Source: Callaeas wilsoni (Eukaryota > Chordata > Aves > Passeriformes > Callaeidae). Taken from it: DNA of 64,000 nucleotides. The position numbers and the translations under genes were made by a program. Positions 62,373 to 64,000 of the stretch are shown here, one piece after another. Position 1 is the stretch's first letter. The number at the start of each line of letters is the position of its first letter. The DNA is taken from positions 58,501 through 122,500 of the forward strand of contig VWPU01009432.1 of the NCBI GenBank assembly GCA_013398955.1, read 5' to 3'. The notes under the pieces are model-generated. The model was not told the DNA's origin, did no database searches, and saw nothing but the letters and a program-made list of their open reading frames with translations.

Positions 62373-64000
62373 CTAGAGAAATAAAAATAAAAAACATACA
62401 AAAAGCTTCTTAGCTCAGTTACACTTTATTAATAAAAACATTGACAATATTAATAATTTTGAAAATTATCCACCCAGCAACTACAAACTTACAAATTCAT
62501 AACTACTTACCCATTCTGATACAAGTAACTCTAAAGTCTTGAAACGCCAAAGGATTTTATTAGCCCAAGGTGAAAGCAGGCCCTTATTTATATAGTTCCA
62601 CTGGACAGTTTGTGCTTTAGAAGCATCATGCAGCTTCTACAGAAACTGCTTAGTATACAGCAAGTGTAACTCAAAATAACCTTCATATCTTATTAGAAAT
62701 TTAGGAAGAAGATATGTAAAAATTCAAAACAGCTTTTAAAAAGCACTTTAAGTACGCCATGATTCCAATTTACTAGTTTTCAAATTTAAGTATTTACTTT
62801 TTCAGTGTTGACACATTTTTCTGACTGCATTTAAGAGCTGGGAAAAGGCTTTCTTTGCTTTTTTGAAATGTATAAATGTAAGTAAAAAGGAATTAGAAGT
62901 TAATTTTAGCACCTATTATTTTTTTACTCTCTGATATTGATACTACAATGAAAAAATAATGTAAAACAGGAGATACCTTTAGTTTATTTTCAAATAAGTC
63001 TTTACAATCCTTGGCATTGTTTTCTCTCCATATGCTTAGTCTGGGTAGTTGCAAATACCAGTTAATTACTAACAGTAGTGGAAAGACTTTATTCTAGAAA
63101 AAATATCTTCTAAAACCATCAAATATTTCATTTTACAGTTTCTCGGAGAAAAGTCAACACTGCTGCACATGCTGCCTCTGTCCTGGGAACAACCTCTGAT
63201 GGAGCTCAGCTGGTAGTGTATTTACACCATTGAATCATTAAGTGTAGATCAGGTTTGAGACTAGCCAGGTTCCCCACTTTGCCAAAGATTTCCTATGTGA
63301 CTTCAGAGTAATTCCTTTAACCTGTGTGTGCTTCAGTCCTGTAAACAAAATGAAAAAATTCTCTTTTCCTGTTCTGCATCTATTTTGCCCCAACTCAGAG
63401 CCAAAGCTCATGGTCTTCAGTAGCTGAATCAAACGACTCAGGTGACACTGTGAAAAGGACTGACGCAGCCCGTGACACGAAGGGATCTGCCATATAAGCA
63501 GCAATGCCGCTGTATTAATGGATGTGTGTAAGCGCTTCGCTGAAAGTAAAGGAGACTGGCATTGTAATCTTCTCCCCAGGTTACCTCTTAAAAGCATCAC
63601 ATTCAGGTGAACAAAGTATTTGCAAGAAAATAATTGATTTAGAAAACTATACCACATGAGGCAAAGGAATACAAACCCCTGAATGACTTTAAAGGCTTTG
63701 CAAGAGCTACAAAGAGCTTTCATCACACGCAGGAGCAAAAGTTTGTGCAAATATTTTTAAAGATGATTTTGACTAAGCAAAAACACTACCAGAAGCAACA
63801 TGCCACATTACATCTACGTATCTTATTAATCCCATATGTAATAAACATCACTTTTATAAGTTTATACTAAGAATAAATAGGCATTTTACCTTAGCCTTTG
63901 TACACTGTTAAAACACGTTTTGCTTAGCATAAAAACTTTGAAAATATGAAACAAAAGGTAGTTTGCATGTTTACATTACTAATGCTAAAAATTAAAGCAA
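62373..64000 (-). other. CDIN1: CDIN1 intron upstream of exon A, to the window edge
   Basis: No exon with the expected upstream protein segment was found. It carries the MIR-like fossil at 63260-63355. A 170-codon open frame at 63238-63750 overlaps that fossil and shows no homology I recognise. Confidence 0.6.
63260..63355 (+). mobile_element. MIR-like SINE fossil
   Basis: The + strand shows the MIR core order: a TGCCA-like block, then CTATGTGACTTCAGAGTAAT (consensus-like CTGTGTGACCTTGGGCAAGT), TTCCTTTAACCTGTGTGTGC, TTCAGTCCTGTAAACAAAAT and GAAAA. This is the conserved TTAACCTCTCTGTGCCTCAG...TGTAAAATG part of MIR in diverged form. MIR copies are old and scarce in bird genomes. Borders are approximate. 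Confidence 0.55.

Noticed and set aside
63238..63750. 170-codon open frame on the minus strand, longest in the window
   Set aside because: No recognisable domain, low-complexity Leu/Ser/Lys/Phe content, overlaps the MIR-like fossil in antisense and does not match the expected upstream CDIN1 exon.

Overview
The window is vertebrate nuclear DNA, almost certainly from a bird. It is AT-rich, has no operon-like gene packing, and carries many CR1 LINE fragments with typical avian 3' ends. It also holds one GC-rich solo retroviral LTR and a MIR-like SINE fossil. No bacterial, phage, CRISPR or plasmid feature is present. Nearly all long open frames are chance frames or repeat shadows.

The only gene I can support is CDIN1 (human C15orf41), on the minus strand. 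Five consecutive internal coding exons lie at 62293-62372, 61889-61938, 59006-59073, 53882-53947 and 51450-51555. Each has AG/GT splice borders, the phases join without a break, and together they encode roughly residues 117-239 of the ~281-residue protein. This stretch includes the PD-(D/E)xK nuclease motif, split over the last two exons. The first exons should lie beyond the right edge. I could not find the C-terminal exon(s) in 1-51449, so they probably lie beyond the left edge and the left 51 kb is one very long intron.

Layout: a 324-nt pure polypyrimidine tract (507-830); CR1 fragments at 3254-3970 and 7160-7822; a CR1 split by a solo LTR (11687-12572); a CR1 fragment keeping the ORF1/ORF2 junction (18295-19440); a non-repetitive block resembling clustered conserved noncoding elements (20930-22990); then mostly featureless intron with a CR1 at 33767-34195 and weaker enhancer-like patches; then the CDIN1 exons (51450-62372), with CR1 pieces at 53096-53345, 57778-58060 and 61524-61615; and finally a MIR-like fossil near 63260-63355.

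In known vertebrate genomes CDIN1 lies next to the homeobox gene MEIS2, convergent with it, in a conserved block whose noncoding elements are thought to regulate MEIS2. The huge downstream intron with MEIS/homeodomain-like motif clusters fits that arrangement. This is inference; MEIS2 itself is not in the window. I found no unambiguous new biological system. The most interesting items are the candidate enhancer block, the sense-oriented LTR with a poly(A) signal inside the CDIN1 intron, the giant polypyrimidine tract and the unusual CR1 5' fragment.
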